The notes: generated from the letters alone by a model not told the origin. DNA of 64,000 nucleotides from JADGRB01 sp963835825 (GCA_963835825.1 CAWIGZ010000009.1:138081-202080), one strand, 5' to 3'. Shown: positions 10,119 through 19,265, numbered from the stretch's first letter. Program-made: numbers and translations.

Positions 10119-11195
10119 TCAGGCTGGCGCGAACGCCGTCTCGGGTTCGCGCGCGGACGAGAGCACGAACCCGCCGAGCATGCCCAGCGCGATGAGCACG
10201 TCGCGCAGCGTGATCGGTGAAGTGCCTGCGGCCGCCAGCGAGGGGACGACCAGGAGATGACAATTGAGCCAAAGGCCGACGAGCTGAACGACGATGGCTC
10301 CCTCGAGCACCCTCGCTGACTTCCGGCCGCGCGGGTTGAGAAGCATCACGAACGGCGCGATGAACACGAGTCCGACGACGGCGAGAACGATGGGGCCCCA
10401 GCCGCCCTGGGCGCGGCGCAGCGCGAAGACTGTCTCCTGGGGAAGATCGCCGTACCAGATCGTCAAGTACTGCGACCAGAAGAGGTAGGCCCAAAAGATC
10501 GAGAGCGCGAGCACCATGGCGCCGGCGTCGCGTCGCTGCGCCTCGGAAAGCGCGCCCCGAACGAGGCTGAGGAGCGTGAGGAGGCCAGTGCCGCCGATGA
10601 ACGCGGCCATGAAGAGGTATGGCCCGATCATGGTGCTTTCGAAACTCGGATCCGGCCCCAGCACGAAGTCAAAGGCCCAGACGGAGAGCACGACGGCGTA
10701 GATCAAGCAGTAGGTCACGGCCACGGTGCGACTCGGCGGCCGCAGCCCACCGGGCCGGGATCTGAGCAGCAGGCGGGCCACCCCGAAAAGAATGAAGGCG
10801 AGTCCGATCTCTCTCGCTCCCAGGCGCCAGAGGCCAAGCCAGGCGCTCCCGCTGCTCTCCGCGGGGAGCCAGGGGGCCGATCTGGCGCCGGCGAGAATGA
10901 CCACCAACACGACCAGCGCGACCGGCGCGAAGCTCGCCAGGGCGACGCCGCGCGACGCGAGCGGCCGCGCCCAGCCGGCGTCAACGATCCGGAAGAACGC
11001 GACGAAAGCCAGAGCGCCGGCCGCAATCCCGGCGAAGAACAACCAACTCGCGATCAGCGCAGCGAAGGTCCGCGGCGACTCGCCCCCTTGGAGGCCGGTC
11101 GCGAATGCGGCCACACCGACGGCGACAGCGATGAAGGCGGCCCCTGTTCCGCGACGCCCCAGTCCCGCTTCGAGCCTTCGGAGCCAGAGCGTCAT
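10119..11195 (-). CDS. actF: Alternative Complex III membrane subunit ActF
   Basis: 358 residues, about ten hydrophobic segments, no signal peptide. It matches the ActF layout: TFAALIASWLFFAGIAAGAL near the start, SIFWAYLFWSQYLTIWYGDLP in the middle and a C-terminal helix pair. ActF is the second, smaller membrane subunit beside ActC in the quinol:electron-acceptor oxidoreductase that replaces cytochrome bc1. ATG at 11195 overlaps the ActE stop by 4 bp (ATGA), showing translational coupling. Last gene of the act set; the cytochrome-porin gene follows after about 140 bp. Confidence 0.85.
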   Translation of the reverse strand: MTLWLRRLEAGLGRRGTGAAFIAVAVGVAAFATGLQGGESPRTFAALIASWLFFAGIAAGALAFVAFFRIVDAGWARPLASRGVALASFAPVALVVLVVILAGARSAPWLPAESSGSAWLGLWRLGAREIGLAFILFGVARLLLRSRPGGLRPPSRTVAVTYCLIYAVVLSVWAFDFVLGPDPSFESTMIGPYLFMAAFIGGTGLLTLLSLVRGALSEAQRRDAGAMVLALSIFWAYLFWSQYLTIWYGDLPQETVFALRRAQGGWGPIVLAVVGLVFIAPFVMLLNPRGRKSARVLEGAIVVQLVGLWLNCHLLVVPSLAAAGTSPITLRDVLIALGMLGGFVLSSAREPETAFAPA

Positions 11196-11707
11196 GGCGC
11201 GTCTCCGGGGAGGACCGTGCGCTTGCCGACGCACCCTTCGCGCTGCAATGTGCGGACGAAGGCGACCAGGTCCCAGCGATCTTGCGAAGTCGTGCCCTCG
11301 CGCATGGTGGGCATGGCGCGGCCGCCGGCCGTGAGCGTGCCGTAGATGAATCCGTCGGTGCGCGCGCAGATCGAAACCTGGCGCAGGTTTGGGGCCGGTG
11401 GGAACTTGGCGGAGACCGGTCCGTCGCCGCGCCCTTCGTGACCGTGACAGGCGATGCAGTGGATCGCGAAGAGCTTGGCGCCCCGCGCGGAGGCGGCGCT
11501 GTCGAGGGGGAAAGGGGGAGGCAGGTCCTTGTCGTCCTCGCGGTCTTCCAGCGTCTCGACCCCACCGAGGGGGATCGAGCCGGGGGGGGCCAGCCGAGCC
11601 TCGTCGAAAGGTTGCACGGCGGGCTGCTGTTCCATGCTGGCGGGCCACAACATTCCGTCGCATCCGAGGAGCGCGACTCCCAAGGGGACCAGCCAACGCA
11701 CGTTCAT
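11192..11707 (-). CDS. actE: Alternative Complex III monoheme cytochrome c lipoprotein ActE
   Basis: 171 residues. Lipobox LLGC (Cys16) anchors it in the membrane facing the periplasm. One heme site CIACH (Cys84, Cys87, His88) in a cytochrome c domain, with a likely distal Met in GGRAMPTM. ActE passes electrons from the pentaheme subunit or docks the downstream acceptor. It overlaps ActD and ActF by 4 bp each. Confidence 0.88.
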   Translation of the reverse strand: MNVRWLVPLGVALLGCDGMLWPASMEQQPAVQPFDEARLAPPGSIPLGGVETLEDREDDKDLPPPFPLDSAASARGAKLFAIHCIACHGHEGRGDGPVSAKFPPAPNLRQVSICARTDGFIYGTLTAGGRAMPTMREGTTSQDRWDLVAFVRTLQREGCVGKRTVLPGDAP

Positions 11708-12207
11708 GGTCGAACCTCCACGGCACCGGACAATGAGCGCCGGATCGCCGCCTGGCGCTCATCGCTGCACCCTTCGAGCGGCACGATGACGACCAGTCGA
11801 TCGGTCGTGACCTCGCGCCGCGCCCGCCGCGAGACGGTCCTTCGCGTGAAGGCCGACAGGATCACCAGCGCCGTGAAGTTGGTGAGACCCGCGAAGAGCA
11901 TGGTGAGCTCGAACATCACGACCCCGAAGGCTGTCCAGGACACGATCGGCTTGCCGCCCACGATCAGATCCATCGATCGCGAGGTGGCGACCTCGAGAGC
12001 CATGGCGCAGCTGAGGCCAGTCAGCCCGCCCACCAGCGCGATCCACCCGAGCGCCCGCCACGGCCCCGGACGGCCAGTCTGGTGCACGGCGGGAAAAGGC
12101 GCCGAGCTGACGACGCGCGCGGTGGTCACCTGGTCTGCCTGGAGGGCCCTCAGCGCGCGGGCGGCGCTGTCAGGATCGGCGAAGACGGCGACGAGCTCTT
12201 CACGCAT
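11704..12207 (-). CDS. actD: Alternative Complex III subunit ActD (DUF3341)
   Basis: 167 residues from ATG 12207, which overlaps the end of ActC; an upstream GTG-type extension inside ActC is less likely. Begins MREELVAVFADPDSAARAL, then two TM helices forming a hairpin (WIALVGGLTGLSCAM and FGVVMFELTMLFAGLTNF), and a soluble C-terminus. This is the DUF3341 layout of ActD, a peripheral/membrane subunit with no cofactors. Confidence 0.85.
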   Translation of the reverse strand: MREELVAVFADPDSAARALRALQADQVTTARVVSSAPFPAVHQTGRPGPWRALGWIALVGGLTGLSCAMALEVATSRSMDLIVGGKPIVSWTAFGVVMFELTMLFAGLTNFTALVILSAFTRRTVSRRARREVTTDRLVVIVPLEGCSDERQAAIRRSLSGAVEVRP

Positions 12208-13543
12208 GAGGCCCCTCCCCCAGGGAGGCGTGCTCACCCTCCATCGTTTCGGCCACCGACATCGCCGGGAAGATCTTGATGAACAGCAAGAACAACATCA
12301 CGAACCAGCCGAAACCGCCCAGGCAGACAGCCAGCTCGCGCAGCGTCGGCATGTACATGCGCCAGGAGAAGGGATCGAAGTTGTGGGCGAGCGTCGTCAC
12401 GATGAAGAGGAACCGTTCGAACCACATGCCGATCGTGACCACCACCGACACCACGATCAGCACGGGCAGGCTGCCGCGCGCCCGTTTCCAGAAACAGACG
12501 AGCGGCACCACGCTGTTGCACATGACCACCAACCAGAAGATCGGTGCGTAGGCGCCGGTCGCGCGCCAGCGGAACAGCTCCGCCTCGGTGCTGTCGCCCC
12601 GATAGAAAGCCATGAAGAACTCGGTGGCGTAGACGAAGGTCATCACCAGCGACATCGCGAGCATCAGCTTCGCCAGGAGATCGAAGTGCGCCCCCTTGAT
12701 ATAGCGACCGAGGCGATATCCGCGGCGCAGCGCGCTCAGCAGGAGGATGGCCATGGCGATGCCCGAGAAGATGGCGCCGGCGACGAAGTACGGCGCGAAG
12801 ATCGCCGAGTGCCAGCCGGGCATCAGGGTCATGGCGAAATCCCACGAAACGACGCTGTGGACCGAGATGGCCAGCGGGATCACGATGCCGGCGAAGATGG
12901 GGTACGCGCGCTCGAACAGGCACCACTCGCCATCGGTGCCCGAGAACCCCAATGAGAGCGCCCGGTAGAGGGGGCGGCGCCATCCGCCGACCCGCCGCGC
13001 CAGCAGGGCCAGATCGGGCAGCATCCCCATGTAAACGAACAGCGCGCTCACCGTGACGTACGAGCAGATGGCGAACACGTCCCAGGTGAGCGGCGAGCGA
13101 AAGTTCGGCCAGATGCCGCGCTCGCTGGGGTATGGCAGGACGAAGAAGAACAGCCACGAGCGCCCGATGTGGATCACGGGATAGAGGCCGGCGGTGAGAA
13201 TGGCGATGACCGTCATCCCTTCCGCCGAGCGGCCGACGGCCGCGCGCAAAGGTGAGCGCGTAAAGAAGAGAATCGCCGAAACCAGAGTGCCCGAGTGGCT
13301 GACCCCGATGAAGAAGACGAACGTCGTGATGAGCGAGCCCCACATCACCGGCGAATTCAGGCCGGTCACCCCCAAGCCACGTCTCAACATCGTGCTCCAC
13401 GCCCAACCGCCCAGGACGACCAGGCCCGCCGAAGCACCCAGGCCGAGCCAGTAGCGCCAGGAGGCCCGGGTCATGGTCTCGAGCGTGTCGCGCTCGATCT
13501 GCGAGATCGGGTTGGGGACGGCCGCGCCCGGGGTGTCGATCAT
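12200..13543 (-). CDS. actC: Alternative Complex III quinol-site membrane subunit ActC (NrfD-like)
   Basis: 447 residues from ATG 13543 with a GAAGG upstream. About ten TM helices of the NrfD/PsrC family; recognisable WGSLITTFVFFIGVSHSGT and FVYATEFFMAFYRGD. ActC holds the quinol-oxidation site and a proposed proton path. The start overlaps ActB's stop by 4 bp (ATGA) and its end overlaps ActD. Length and helix content are normal for the family, so this gene appears intact. Confidence 0.9.
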   Translation of the reverse strand: MIDTPGAAVPNPISQIERDTLETMTRASWRYWLGLGASAGLVVLGGWAWSTMLRRGLGVTGLNSPVMWGSLITTFVFFIGVSHSGTLVSAILFFTRSPLRAAVGRSAEGMTVIAILTAGLYPVIHIGRSWLFFFVLPYPSERGIWPNFRSPLTWDVFAICSYVTVSALFVYMGMLPDLALLARRVGGWRRPLYRALSLGFSGTDGEWCLFERAYPIFAGIVIPLAISVHSVVSWDFAMTLMPGWHSAIFAPYFVAGAIFSGIAMAILLLSALRRGYRLGRYIKGAHFDLLAKLMLAMSLVMTFVYATEFFMAFYRGDSTEAELFRWRATGAYAPIFWLVVMCNSVVPLVCFWKRARGSLPVLIVVSVVVTIGMWFERFLFIVTTLAHNFDPFSWRMYMPTLRELAVCLGGFGWFVMLFLLFIKIFPAMSVAETMEGEHASLGEGPHA

Positions 13544-16356
13544 GTGCCTTCCTTCTTGTCTCGTCGCCGCGCGAGATAGACCACGCCGGGCTTCGTGTTC
13601 AGCTCTTCGAGCAGCCGGTAGGCGCGCTGATCCTCGGCCATCCTTGAGACTTTGGAGGTCGGATCCTTGAGGTCGCCGAAGACGATCGCTTGCGCCGGAC
13701 AGGTCGCGGCGCAGGCGGAGACGATCTCGCCGTCGCGCAACGGGCGCCCTTCGAGCTTGGCGTTCTCCTCGCCGCCGCGGATGCGCTGGACACAGAAGGT
13801 GCACTTCTCGGTCACCCCGCGCCCGCGCACGTTCACGTCGGGGTTGAGACCGAGGCTGTCCCGCGGCCCGTGCGGCGCGTCGAAGAAGTTGAAGCGGCGG
13901 ACGTGATAGGGGCAGTTGTTCTCGCAATAGCGGGTGCCGATGCAGCGTGCGTACACCTGCGCGTTGAGCCCCTCCCGCGTGTGATAGGTCGCGAAGGTCG
14001 GACAGACCGTCTCGCAGGGGGCCTTCTCGCACTGCTGACAGCCGAGGGGGAGGAATGAGACCTCGGCGCTGCCGTTGCCTTCACGGTCGTTCCCTTCTTT
14101 TATGAAGGACTGAATGGTCAACCAGCTCATGTCACGTCCGTTCGCGACCTCCTCGGCGCCGACGATGGGGATGTTGTTCTCGACGTAGCAGGCGGCCACG
14201 CAGGCGCCGCAGCCGTTGCAGCGATCGAGATCGATGGCCAGCCCCCAGCGGTGGAGCGGGTGCTCGACGGGTGGATTCATCGAAGGGAGGGTGGGGGCCA
14301 AGGGCAGTCTGCGCGAGGGCGTGACCTCGCGCGCGAGATCTGCGCCATGCTGCGCTTGACCTCCCCGGACGTGGGGCGGCGCGACCTTGGCGCCCGTCTT
14401 GCGCGCCCGGACGCGCGTCTCGAACCCGAGCGCAGAAGCCTGTCCGGTGAGGAGGGGGAGGGAATACCCGACCGGAACGGCGACGACGCCTGCGCGCAAA
14501 CCAATCGTGAGGTGGGCGGGGAGCTCGGCGTGCCCGGCGATTCCTTCCAGACGGATGACGTCCCCCTCGACCACCCCCAGGCTGGAGGCCGTCGTTGGGT
14601 GCAGCTCGACCCACCCGCCCCACGAAATGCTGGTGAGCGGATCGGGCATCTCCTGGAGCAGCGCGCTGGTGGGCGGCAGGCCGTCCAGCTGGCGAAGAGT
14701 GGAGGCGACCACCAGCGGCAACCCGTCGGCGGGTCCGGCGAGCTCCCGGGGGATGAGGACGCCGGTGAGGACGCCGTCGGCCAGAGTCCCCGACGCGGGG
14801 GTGGCGTCGCTGAATTTTCCACCGCGTTCCACGTCATGCGGCTCGAACGGCGTCCGAACCGAATCGGCGAACGCCCCGTCGGGCAGGCCCGCGGCCTTGC
14901 CCAAGCTGCGCGCGGCGACGAGCAGCTCGTCCGCCGCCGCCCGGGTGTCGAGGAGCGGGATCATGGCCGCCTGCTGGATGCCGGTGACCCCCTCGCGCAC
15001 CGTCACGTCGGACCATGTCTCGAGGAAGTGGTGATCGGGGAGCAGCAGGTGCGCGTGACCGCCGGTCTCGTCCAGCTGATTGCTGAAGGCGGCGACGAAG
15101 GGGATCCGTTCGACCGCGGCAGCGAGGTTGGCGAACACGCGCCCGTAACCGTGGGGATTCGCGTGATGGACAATGAGCGCTCCGACTTCGTCGGCCGCTG
15201 CGCGACGGGCGAGCTCGGCGGCCTCCATGGACGGTCCGGACCAGGCTCCTTGCGGTCGCGGCAGGAATCGGAGCGTGCGCTGGAGGTTTCCCGCCACTGC
15301 GTTGAGGACGTTGATCGCCTCGGCGAGCGCCGGCGCATCATTGCCCGCCACGGCTCGACCCGGCCCGACGCAGAGGCTGGGGCGCGCGCGGAGAAAGTCG
15401 CGGGCAAGCCGCTCGAGCGTCGCGGCGCCGAGCTTCGTGCGCGCGGCGACCGTCGTGGCGTCATACGGGGCGAGCCGCTCGCGCAGGGTGGCGACCGCGA
15501 TCCCGTCCGAGCCGTCGGAGCCGACGAGCTCGAGCACCCGCCGGGCGAGCCCGAGGACCAGAAGAATCTCGGTGCCGGGCTCGACCGACAGCCATTCATC
15601 GGCGGCGGCGGCCGTGAGTGACAGCCGTGGCCCGACGTAGATGAACCGGCCCCCTGCCGCGCGGAGCTCCGCCAACCTCCGGGCCTGCTCGACGACCGCG
15701 CCCTCCTCGACCAGGTCATCGCCGATGGAAAGCAACAGCTTCGCCGCCGCAACGTCGGGGACCGGGTTCACCTCGCTGCCGAACGCACGCGCCGCGCCCT
15801 CGCGCAGCCAGGGACGATCCATCGGATCGAAGGTGACGACCTGGCTCGGATCCTGCCCGAGCGCCGTGAGCCAGGTGCGAAACAGGGCACCCAGGCTGCC
15901 GAGCTCGGGACGGGTGAGCACGACGATCAGCTTCTTCGCGTCGAGAGCTCGCTTGAGGCCCGCCGCCAGCGCGCTCTCTGCCGCATCCCACCCGATCTGT
16001 CCGGTCGGGGCGCGCGGTGTCCCCAGCCGCTCGGGCGAGTAGAGGCCTTCGATCGCTGCTTGCCCGCGTGGGCACAGCGCCCCTTGGCTGAGCGGATGCT
16101 CGGGGTTCCCTTCCAGCTTCACCACGCGTCCCTCCCGCACGCGGGCAGTCACGCCGCAAGCGGCGGGGCACTCGCGGCAGATCGTCCGGTAATGGCGAGC
16201 GAGACCCGGCACCGCGTCGTCGGGGGGGATCACCTGCGGGATCAGGTAGCGAGGCAGACGCTTCGAACAGCCGGCGGCCAGCCCCACGCCGAGGGTTCCC
16301 ACTGCGGCGCCCAGAAACCCGCGCCGCCCTGTCTTCATCGAACCGTCGTCGTTCAC
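13540..16356 (-). CDS. actB: Alternative Complex III iron-sulfur subunit ActB (molybdopterin-oxidoreductase-like fused to ferredoxin domain)
   Basis: 938 residues from GTG 16356, which overlaps the ActA stop (GTGA); ATG 16338 is the alternative. Twin-arginine signal KTGRRGFLGAAVG. The first ~650 residues follow a molybdopterin oxidoreductase fold (B1), starting with CRECPAACG and a further Cys at GALCPRG, i.e. a complete CX2CX3C...C cluster motif. The C-terminal B2 part has four ferredoxin clusters: CNGCGACVAAC, CQQCEKAPCETVC, CIGTRYCENNC, CTFC and CAATCP. B2 wires electrons from the quinol site in ActC to the hemes. The intact N-terminal cluster motif is worth noting because B1 of well-studied complexes is described as cofactor-free. 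Confidence 0.9.
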   Translation of the reverse strand: MNDDGSMKTGRRGFLGAAVGTLGVGLAAGCSKRLPRYLIPQVIPPDDAVPGLARHYRTICRECPAACGVTARVREGRVVKLEGNPEHPLSQGALCPRGQAAIEGLYSPERLGTPRAPTGQIGWDAAESALAAGLKRALDAKKLIVVLTRPELGSLGALFRTWLTALGQDPSQVVTFDPMDRPWLREGAARAFGSEVNPVPDVAAAKLLLSIGDDLVEEGAVVEQARRLAELRAAGGRFIYVGPRLSLTAAAADEWLSVEPGTEILLVLGLARRVLELVGSDGSDGIAVATLRERLAPYDATTVAARTKLGAATLERLARDFLRARPSLCVGPGRAVAGNDAPALAEAINVLNAVAGNLQRTLRFLPRPQGAWSGPSMEAAELARRAAADEVGALIVHHANPHGYGRVFANLAAAVERIPFVAAFSNQLDETGGHAHLLLPDHHFLETWSDVTVREGVTGIQQAAMIPLLDTRAAADELLVAARSLGKAAGLPDGAFADSVRTPFEPHDVERGGKFSDATPASGTLADGVLTGVLIPRELAGPADGLPLVVASTLRQLDGLPPTSALLQEMPDPLTSISWGGWVELHPTTASSLGVVEGDVIRLEGIAGHAELPAHLTIGLRAGVVAVPVGYSLPLLTGQASALGFETRVRARKTGAKVAPPHVRGGQAQHGADLAREVTPSRRLPLAPTLPSMNPPVEHPLHRWGLAIDLDRCNGCGACVAACYVENNIPIVGAEEVANGRDMSWLTIQSFIKEGNDREGNGSAEVSFLPLGCQQCEKAPCETVCPTFATYHTREGLNAQVYARCIGTRYCENNCPYHVRRFNFFDAPHGPRDSLGLNPDVNVRGRGVTEKCTFCVQRIRGGEENAKLEGRPLRDGEIVSACAATCPAQAIVFGDLKDPTSKVSRMAEDQRAYRLLEELNTKPGVVYLARRRDKKEGT

Positions 16357-16892
16357 TTGTGGCACCCCAGGCAGTCATGGGTCGCGTTGCGCTCTTTGTG
16401 GCAGCCCATGCAGCGCCCCATGGTGAAGGCGCGCTGTTGCACCACCGTCTTCATCGCAGCCACGTCGCCGTGGCACTCGGCGCAGGCGACGTTCGCGCGT
16501 ATATGCATTCGGTGGGAGAAGTAGATGAAGTCCGGGATCGAGAAGACCCGCTGCCAACGGAGGGGCTCGCCGGCGTCGACGTGCGCCGCGAGTTTCTGGA
16601 CGGCGGGCTTCTCCTTGGCGATGAACTTGTGACACCCCATGCACTTGCGGCCCGAGGGAATTCCAGCCACCGGGGACCTGTCGGCATAGGCGTGGCAGTC
16701 GAGGCAGGGGATGCCGTACTTGCCGGCATGGATCGTGTGGTCGAACGGAACGTCGCCCACGCTGGCGACCCCTGCCGGCGCAGGCGCCGGGGTCGCGCTC
16801 TGCGCCTCGGAACGGGCCCTGGCCACGGCCAAGCCGCCGACGATCGCGACGGCCAGGGCCAGCACGGACTTGGCGCGGGTGCGTGGGCGCAT
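16353..16892 (-). CDS. actA: Alternative Complex III pentaheme cytochrome c subunit ActA
   Basis: 179 residues. An N-terminal hydrophobic segment (VLALAVAIVGGLAVA) serves as signal or anchor. Five CXXCH heme sites: CLDCH, CMGCH, CAECH, CMGCH and CLGCH (first Cys at 63, 84, 137, 161, 174), plus extra His residues for distal ligands. ActA collects electrons from ActB and passes them to ActE or a soluble carrier. It overlaps ActB by 4 bp and sits 7 bp after the cupredoxin gene. Confidence 0.9.
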   Translation of the reverse strand: MRPRTRAKSVLALAVAIVGGLAVARARSEAQSATPAPAPAGVASVGDVPFDHTIHAGKYGIPCLDCHAYADRSPVAGIPSGRKCMGCHKFIAKEKPAVQKLAAHVDAGEPLRWQRVFSIPDFIYFSHRMHIRANVACAECHGDVAAMKTVVQQRAFTMGRCMGCHKERNATHDCLGCHK

Positions 16893-16899
16893 GGACCGA

Positions 16900-17481
16900 T
16901 CAGAACGAGATCGTCGAAGTCGCTGCTCCGCCCTTTACGTCGACGGGAAACTTCTTGTCCTTGTCCGGCTTCTTCAGCTTCTTGGAGAAGACCTTGAGCA
17001 GGTAGTGCCCGTCAGGGACGTTGGTGATCTTGAAGTTGCCCGCCTTATCCGTGGTCGCGAAGAGCGGGTTCGACAGCACGACGATGAACCCCTCCATCTC
17101 TGGATGGATCGAGCAGAGCTGGGTGTAGACCCCGACCTTTTTGAACGTATAGGATCGCGTCTCCCCCTTGGGCCAGGTGCCAAGGTTGTAGCTCTCACCG
17201 TCGGGCGAGAAGACGTTGTGGTTCATAGGGTCGTGGTTGAGGAAGTCGACCGTCGTCCCCACCACCACGGGCAGCAAGTACGGGACGAACGCCATCTTTT
17301 GTTGATCCATGCGCGCGTGCGCGCCAGGGGTCGCGACCGCTCCGGGCGCCGTCTCGACGTAGACGACCGCGGGTTGCGGCGCGCCTTTGATCTTCACCGA
17401 ACCGGTGATCGTGCCGCCCCAGGCGAGAGGGGCACAGGCGAGCGTGGCAGCGAAGGTCAGAATAGAGGCGCGCGGAATCAT
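16900..17481 (-). CDS. Secreted plastocyanin-like cupredoxin with C-terminal CarboxypepD-reg-like domain
   Basis: 193 residues from ATG 17481 with GGAGG upstream; signal peptide ILTFAATLACAPLAWG. Type-1 copper ligands are visible: His88 in MNHNVFS and Cys123, His126, Met129 in LCSIHPEME. After the cupredoxin fold a short beta domain (DKAGNFKITNVPDGHYLLKV) resembles the carboxypeptidase regulatory-like fold. First gene before actA with only 7 bp between, so it is likely co-transcribed and may be a periplasmic electron acceptor for the complex (inference). The neighbouring copper-type efflux operon fits a copper-using cell. Confidence 0.82.
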   Translation of the reverse strand: MIPRASILTFAATLACAPLAWGGTITGSVKIKGAPQPAVVYVETAPGAVATPGAHARMDQQKMAFVPYLLPVVVGTTVDFLNHDPMNHNVFSPDGESYNLGTWPKGETRSYTFKKVGVYTQLCSIHPEMEGFIVVLSNPLFATTDKAGNFKITNVPDGHYLLKVFSKKLKKPDKDKKFPVDVKGGAATSTISF

Positions 17482-17900
17482 TGGTTCCTCCTGATCGGCG
17501 TTTCCGGATACCGACCCGTTGTGCAACGTCCAGGCCGTCGACGACGTGGTCGTTGCGGCGGGGTTTTCGCTGCGAGCGACGCTGATGGCTCCCCCGATGG
17601 GGGAGCGTGTTGCGCAGTTGCTGCCGGCGATCCACCCGACCCCCGCAAATCGTGCGCGATCGCCGAGTTCGGCCGCCGCTCGGCTCTTTCGAAGCACGCA
17701 TCGAACGGGGTGACCAGACTTTCAATCGAGGGATGATCGCTCTTTGTGATCGAGAGCATGATCTCGGCGTCGTTACCCAGACCCTTCTGCGACCGCGGAA
17801 TGGTTGCGCGCACCGTCGCCGTTGTCGCAAAGACTGCGCGGTCTTCTTTCGAGGCCCGCCCTCGGCGACATGGTCCCGCGTTTGCTCATACATCGGTCCC
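17482..17900. other. Divergent intergenic region between cupredoxin and hemN
   Basis: 419 bp with no convincing gene. It must hold the promoters of the minus-strand cupredoxin-act operon and of plus-strand hemN. The inverted repeat CGTTGTGCAACG lies at 17517-17528, 36 bp upstream of the cupredoxin start. I looked for an FNR-type TTGAT-N4-ATCAA box for hemN and did not find a good one. Confidence 0.5.
17517..17528. promoter_or_regulatory. Short inverted repeat upstream of the cupredoxin gene
   Basis: CGTTG-TG-CAACG, identical to 9989-10000. Candidate operator shared by two genes flanking the act cluster; unproven. Confidence 0.25.
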
Positions 17901-19265
17901 ATGCAGCTCGAGGATCTGAAGCGGTTCGTCATCGACGTGCCCCGGTACACCAGCTACCCGACGGCGGCCGAGTTCTCGCCGGCGATCGGCGCCGACGCCC
18001 ACTTCGCGCATCTGCGCGCGCGTCAGACCACCGCCCGCGGACCGGTCTCTCTCTATGTCCACCTGCCGTTCTGCCAGGAGCTCTGTCACTTCTGCGGCTG
18101 TCACGCCCTCGTCGCGCACACGGAGGGGCGCGTCTCGCGCTACCTGCGCGCGCTCGGCGCGGAGGCGGCGCTGGTGGCGGGTGCCCTCGGCGAGATGCGG
18201 CAGGTGGCGGAGTTGCACTTCGGAGGCGGCAGCCCCTCGCTGCTCTCGCCCGATCAGTTCGAGGCGCTGATGGGCGACCTCCGCCGCCTGTTCGTCTTCG
18301 CGCCGGATGCCGCCCTCTCCGTCGAGGCCGATCCGCGCACCACCGACGGTGAGAAGCTGGCCCGCTATCGCCGGCTGGGCATCGACAGGATCAGCTTCGG
18401 GTTTCAGGATCTCGACCCGGGGGTCCAGCGGGCCATCGGCCGCGGCCAGAGCGCCGCCGTTTCGCGCGCCGCTTACGACGGGGCCCGCGACGCCGGCTTC
18501 TCGAGCATCAACGTCGATCTCTGTTACGGCCTGCCGGAGCAGACCGAGCAGACCTTCGCCGACACCGTCGACGCCGTCGTGGCCATGCGGCCCGATCGGG
18601 TGGCGCTGTTCGGGTACGCGCACGTCCCCTGGCTCCGCCCGCGCCAGAAGCTGATCGACGCGGCGTCGCTCCCCCGGGCCGACCTGCGGCTGCGGCTGGT
18701 CGCCGACGCCCACGCCCGGATGGCGGCGGCGGGGTACGTGGCGATCGGGTTCGATCACTTCGCGCTGCCGGGTGATCCGCTGGCGCTGGCGGCCGCGACA
18801 GGGACGCTGCACCGCAACTTTCAGGGCTACACGACCACGCGCACCGACGCGGTGGTCGGCCTCGGGCTGTCGGCCATCAGCGATCTGCCGGAGGCCTACG
18901 CGCAAAACGCGCGCTCGCTGCGCGACTATTACGCGGCGGTCGACGGGGGACGGCTGCCGACCGAGCGCGGCGTCGCCCGCAGCGCCGACGATCAGGTGCG
19001 CGGCGATCTCATCCGGCGGGTGATGTGCGAATTCCGTCTCGACGTGCCGGCGATCGAGACGGCCCACCGGCTCTCCTTCGCTGAAGCATTCGCTGCCGAG
19101 CTGATCGCGCTGCGGGCGCTCGAAAACGACGGGCTGGTGTCGCTGTCGCCGGCAGCGGTCGAGCTGACCCCGCTCGGACGGATGTTCGTCCGCAACGTGG
19201 CGGTGGTCTTCGACGCCCACCGTCGCCGCGCGCCGGCGGCGCCCCGCTTCTCCTCGAGTGTTTAG
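17901..19265 (+). CDS. hemN: Oxygen-independent coproporphyrinogen III dehydrogenase (radical SAM)
   Basis: 454 residues from ATG 17901. The radical-SAM cluster motif CQELCHFC (Cys58, Cys62, Cys65) is followed by GC, the HFGGGSPSLLS loop, SVEADPRTTD and SFGFQDLDPGVQRAIGR, all typical of HemN rather than HemW. It converts coproporphyrinogen III to protoporphyrinogen IX without oxygen, a heme-synthesis step. Its position next to a cytochrome-rich respiratory block is functionally sensible. Expected regulation by oxygen level is not visible in the upstream DNA. Confidence 0.92.
   Translation: MQLEDLKRFVIDVPRYTSYPTAAEFSPAIGADAHFAHLRARQTTARGPVSLYVHLPFCQELCHFCGCHALVAHTEGRVSRYLRALGAEAALVAGALGEMRQVAELHFGGGSPSLLSPDQFEALMGDLRRLFVFAPDAALSVEADPRTTDGEKLARYRRLGIDRISFGFQDLDPGVQRAIGRGQSAAVSRAAYDGARDAGFSSINVDLCYGLPEQTEQTFADTVDAVVAMRPDRVALFGYAHVPWLRPRQKLIDAASLPRADLRLRLVADAHARMAAAGYVAIGFDHFALPGDPLALAAATGTLHRNFQGYTTTRTDAVVGLGLSAISDLPEAYAQNARSLRDYYAAVDGGRLPTERGVARSADDQVRGDLIRRVMCEFRLDVPAIETAHRLSFAEAFAAELIALRALENDGLVSLSPAAVELTPLGRMFVRNVAVVFDAHRRRAPAAPRFSSSV

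Noticed and set aside
17700..17800. FNR- or CRP-type box upstream of hemN
   Set aside because: TTTGTGATCGAGAGCATGATC lacks the required symmetric half-sites.
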